Shown piece by piece: positions 62,107-64,000 of a stretch of 64,000 bases of DNA. The DNA is from Pseudomonas sp. UBA4617. GTDB lineage: Bacteria; Pseudomonadota; Gammaproteobacteria; Pseudomonadales; Pseudomonadaceae. The translations under genes and the position numbers were made by a program. Every line of letters starts with the position of its first letter. Positions within the stretch are counted from its first letter, which is position 1. The notes under the pieces are model-generated. The model was not told the DNA's origin and made no database searches. It saw only the letters and a program-made list of their open reading frames with translations. The stretch lies in the NCBI RefSeq assembly GCF_002386445.1, contig NZ_DGIR01000014.1, positions 62,001 through 126,000 on the forward strand, given 5' to 3'.

Positions 62107-62768
62107 CCGGCCGTTGCACCCAGCCGCGCCACGCCCGGAAACAGCTGCGCCAGGCTACGCCTGGCCTGGGCCGCCTGCACATAGGCGTAAAGCAGATCCA
62201 CCAGTTCCTGCAGGCTCGCGCGACGCCCGCCCACGACGGGCGTGCACAACCACAGGCTGACCCGCAAGCCGCCCGCGATGGCCACCGCGTCAGGCGAGGC
62301 CAGCGCCCTGAAACAGGCCGGCGCCAGGGCTGGCGCGTGACTGAACGCCGACACGGTAAAGATCAGCCGGGTGGTGAAATACCCCTGCTCGACCTCGAAG
62401 CCATCAAAGCCATGCAGGGGTGTCGGTGCCTGCGCGTTGGCAAAGCACAGCATATCGGGTGTCACGCTCAGCGCTCGCTTGCCGTGCCGGCGATGGAGCA
62501 CGGCGGCGCAAGCCAGCGCCGCCACCCCGGCGCCGGCCAGGGCGAGGCCGAAACCAGACATCAGCCAGGTGACACCGCTGCTGGCATTGGCACTGAACTG
62601 CAGCGCCAGGGCGATCAGCCACGCCCCCAGTCCGCCGAGCAAGAGGCCAATCACGGCGCAGGCCAGCGCCTTGCCGAGCGAGTGCTCCAGCAGTTCGAAG
62701 CTGTCGGTGGGGCCGTCGGCCTGCGCCTGCAGGTACGCCAGGTGAGCTTCGCGTTCGGCGTTATCCAT
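62103..62768 (-). CDS. Membrane protein of unknown function in the M48 operon
   Basis: A 221-aa protein with two membrane helices in the first half (ALACAVIGLLLGGLGAWLIALA; WLMSGFGLALAGAGVAALAC), followed by a beta-rich cytoplasmic domain containing a PH-like pattern (LHGFDGFEVEQGYFTTRLIF). I do not recognise the family. It overlaps its upstream neighbour by 8 bp and the M48 gene by 4 bp. The start at 62768 (MDNAEREAHLAYL) is chosen over a position 14 codons upstream because it gives the shorter overlap and a more protein-like N-terminus. Confidence 0.7.
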   Translation of the reverse strand: MDNAEREAHLAYLQAQADGPTDSFELLEHSLGKALACAVIGLLLGGLGAWLIALALQFSANASSGVTWLMSGFGLALAGAGVAALACAAVLHRRHGKRALSVTPDMLCFANAQAPTPLHGFDGFEVEQGYFTTRLIFTVSAFSHAPALAPACFRALASPDAVAIAGGLRVSLWLCTPVVGGRRASLQELVDLLYAYVQAAQARRSLAQLFPGVARLGATAG

Positions 62769-63426
62769 CAGCCTGCAGCAGCTCCAGTTGCCGTTGTGCA
62801 TGCGCCGCATTGCGGTAGGCTGCCAGCACCGCCAGCACTTCTTCGTTATCCAGCTTGCGCCCGTTGCTGGCCAGGCCGGCGGACATGATGCGGATCTGCG
62901 GTCGCGGTTTTTTCAGCACCATGGCCTGGTTACCGAAGAACTGCAGCTTCACCACATGGTGCTTCGGCAAGGCGGCTTCGCTGCTCATTTCCAGCGTCTG
63001 CACCATGACCAGCCCTTCATCCTTGACCGAAATATCCTCCACTTCCGCCAGGTCCACCGGCGCATCCAGCGTATCGACAAACAACTGCCTGCGGGTCAGG
63101 CGCATGAATACCTGGGTACCGGCATTGCGGTGTTGCCAAGTCACTGCCGCAGCGATCAGGGTTATGAAGACACCGGCTGCGACCGCCCCCAAGCGTTCCG
63201 GGTTGAAAGTGACAGCCGTGATAATCAGAGAGCCCAGCAACAGTATCGGCCCCCACACCCGGTAACGCCGGGAGTTGGTGAACTCGCTCTGCTCGGGCAC
63301 GCGCTCGATCACCTGCTTGAGCTCGGCAATCACCCGGTCGCGCTGGGCGGCCCGGGTATGCTCGTAGTCCTGGCCGAGCGAGCCGGACAGGTCAGACAAC
63401 GGGTCGGTGAATTCGCCCATGGTCAT
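62761..63426 (-). CDS. Membrane protein of unknown function in the M48 operon
   Basis: A 221-aa protein with a charged N-terminal 55 residues, two close membrane helices (VWGPILLLGSLIITAVTF and GAVAAGVFITLIAAAVTW, about 57-95), then a beta-rich domain (RLTRRQLFVDTLDAPVDLAEVED) reminiscent of bacterial PH-like domains. The plan resembles that of the next gene, so the two may be distant paralogues. The family is not recognised. It overlaps the signal-peptide gene by 4 bp. Confidence 0.7.
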   Translation of the reverse strand: MTMGEFTDPLSDLSGSLGQDYEHTRAAQRDRVIAELKQVIERVPEQSEFTNSRRYRVWGPILLLGSLIITAVTFNPERLGAVAAGVFITLIAAAVTWQHRNAGTQVFMRLTRRQLFVDTLDAPVDLAEVEDISVKDEGLVMVQTLEMSSEAALPKHHVVKLQFFGNQAMVLKKPRPQIRIMSAGLASNGRKLDNEEVLAVLAAYRNAAHAQRQLELLQADG

Positions 63427-63869
63427 TGCCCCTCCTGGTTCTGTGCCGCCAGGTAATCGGTAAGAAATGCCTGCGCATTACCCTGCTGCGACAGCTCTTG
63501 CGAATAGCCGACTTGCAGCGCTTGCGCCTCGCCCGGCAGGTAGAGTTCGCCCCCCCAGCTGCCCTGGACGATCAGGACGACGAATTTCTTGCCATCCACG
63601 GTGGTGGAATAACGGGTATCCCGGCTGGTCTTCTCCACCTGCATTTTCTGGATGCGCATGTTCCAGTCGTGATCGACGCCTTCAACCTGCACCAGCGCCT
63701 CGTTGGCGGCGCGTTCACCAATGCGCAGCGTCCATACCCTGGCCCCTTGCGCGCCCGTGTAAGCCACCACCTGGTCGGCCACTTGCAGCCGTTGTTCAGC
63801 GTGAGCCTGGCTTAGCCACAGGGTGAGCGATGCCACCAGCAGGGCTGCGAATTTGCGATAAGCGAGCAT
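63423..63869 (-). CDS. Secreted small protein of unknown function, first gene of the M48 operon
   Basis: A 148-aa exported protein with a signal peptide (1-24, ending SQAHA) and a beta-rich mature region (QVADQVVAYTGAQGARVWTL; TTVDGKKFVVLIVQGSWGG). No motif is recognised. AGGA lies about 10 bases before the ATG. The last 131 bp of the window (63870-64000), which must contain the promoter, show no clear -35/-10 pair and no other gene. Confidence 0.7.
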   Translation of the reverse strand: MLAYRKFAALLVASLTLWLSQAHAEQRLQVADQVVAYTGAQGARVWTLRIGERAANEALVQVEGVDHDWNMRIQKMQVEKTSRDTRYSTTVDGKKFVVLIVQGSWGGELYLPGEAQALQVGYSQELSQQGNAQAFLTDYLAAQNQEGQ

Positions 63870-64000
63870 GTTTTTTCATCCTGGATTGGAACAAACGCAC
63901 ATTGAAATAAGCCTCGTCCGCGCTGCCAACCCCGCTGACCGGTTCGCACAACAAACAGCGCCTTGCGCACAATGGCTGTCGCTGAATGTGTGCACGCGTT

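Overview
The window is a GC-rich stretch of a Pseudomonas chromosome, most like the P. putida group. Three things point there: the protein sequences, the gene neighbourhoods (wspABCDE; hom-thrC-dsbC-xerD; rpsP-rimM-trmD-rplS next to ffh; purL-mltF-tadA), and many copies of the roughly 35-bp P. putida-type REP palindrome (core TTCGCGGG...CCCGCTCCCACAGG), mostly as inverted pairs between genes. I found no rRNA, tRNA, IS element, prophage or CRISPR array.

Layout. 1-4732 (minus): the Wsp surface-sensing chemosensory operon, with wspE cut by the left edge. 4868-5566: a TerB/DUF533-type gene. 5766-11249 (plus): a polyamine-type ABC importer plus aminobutyraldehyde dehydrogenase in the same order as E. 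coli ydcSTUV-patD. 11377-11960: a hicAB toxin-antitoxin pair whose palindromic operator runs into the hicA start codon. 12076-15590 (minus): an old yellow enzyme, recJ and yaeQ. 15723-17818 (plus): a class III CoA-transferase and a periplasmic binding protein. 17974-19442: small accessory genes, comprising a DotU/TssL-like remnant broken by an in-frame TAG, a DUF3509-like gene and a degenerate receiver protein. 19653-28534 (minus): housekeeping genes thrC, hom, dsbC, xerD, a thioesterase, rplS, trmD, rimM, rpsP and ffh. 28849-36972: ypjD, a CNNM/CBS protein, an MHS transporter, purT, a VUT transporter, DUF1289, a gamma carbonic anhydrase, two NUDIX hydrolases and an L,D-transpeptidase.

37036-52387 is the most distinctive block. 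An almost complete type II secretion system (gspC, D, E, F, G, H, I, J, L, M, N on the minus strand, with gspK set apart) is headed by a degenerate 5'-nucleotidase-like lipoprotein. It lies next to a PhoX phosphatase with a Tat-plus-lipobox signal and a dedicated tatABC set. This corresponds to the known P. putida xcp / uxpA-uxpB / tat-1 phosphate-starvation module. I see Pho-box-like direct repeats ahead of the xcp operon and ahead of tatA, so the export, secretion and substrate genes probably respond together to phosphate limitation.

52491-63869: a NIF3-like protein, purL, a striking 65-bp-arm inverted repeat, mltF, tadA, a multicopper oxidase, and a tightly overlapping four-gene operon ending in an M48 peptidase. 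Most genes are ordinary core genes. The points most worth checking are the REP fragment that appears to lengthen the GspJ leader, the broken DotU gene, the degenerate UxpA and receiver proteins, the Pho boxes, and the long inverted repeat beside purL.
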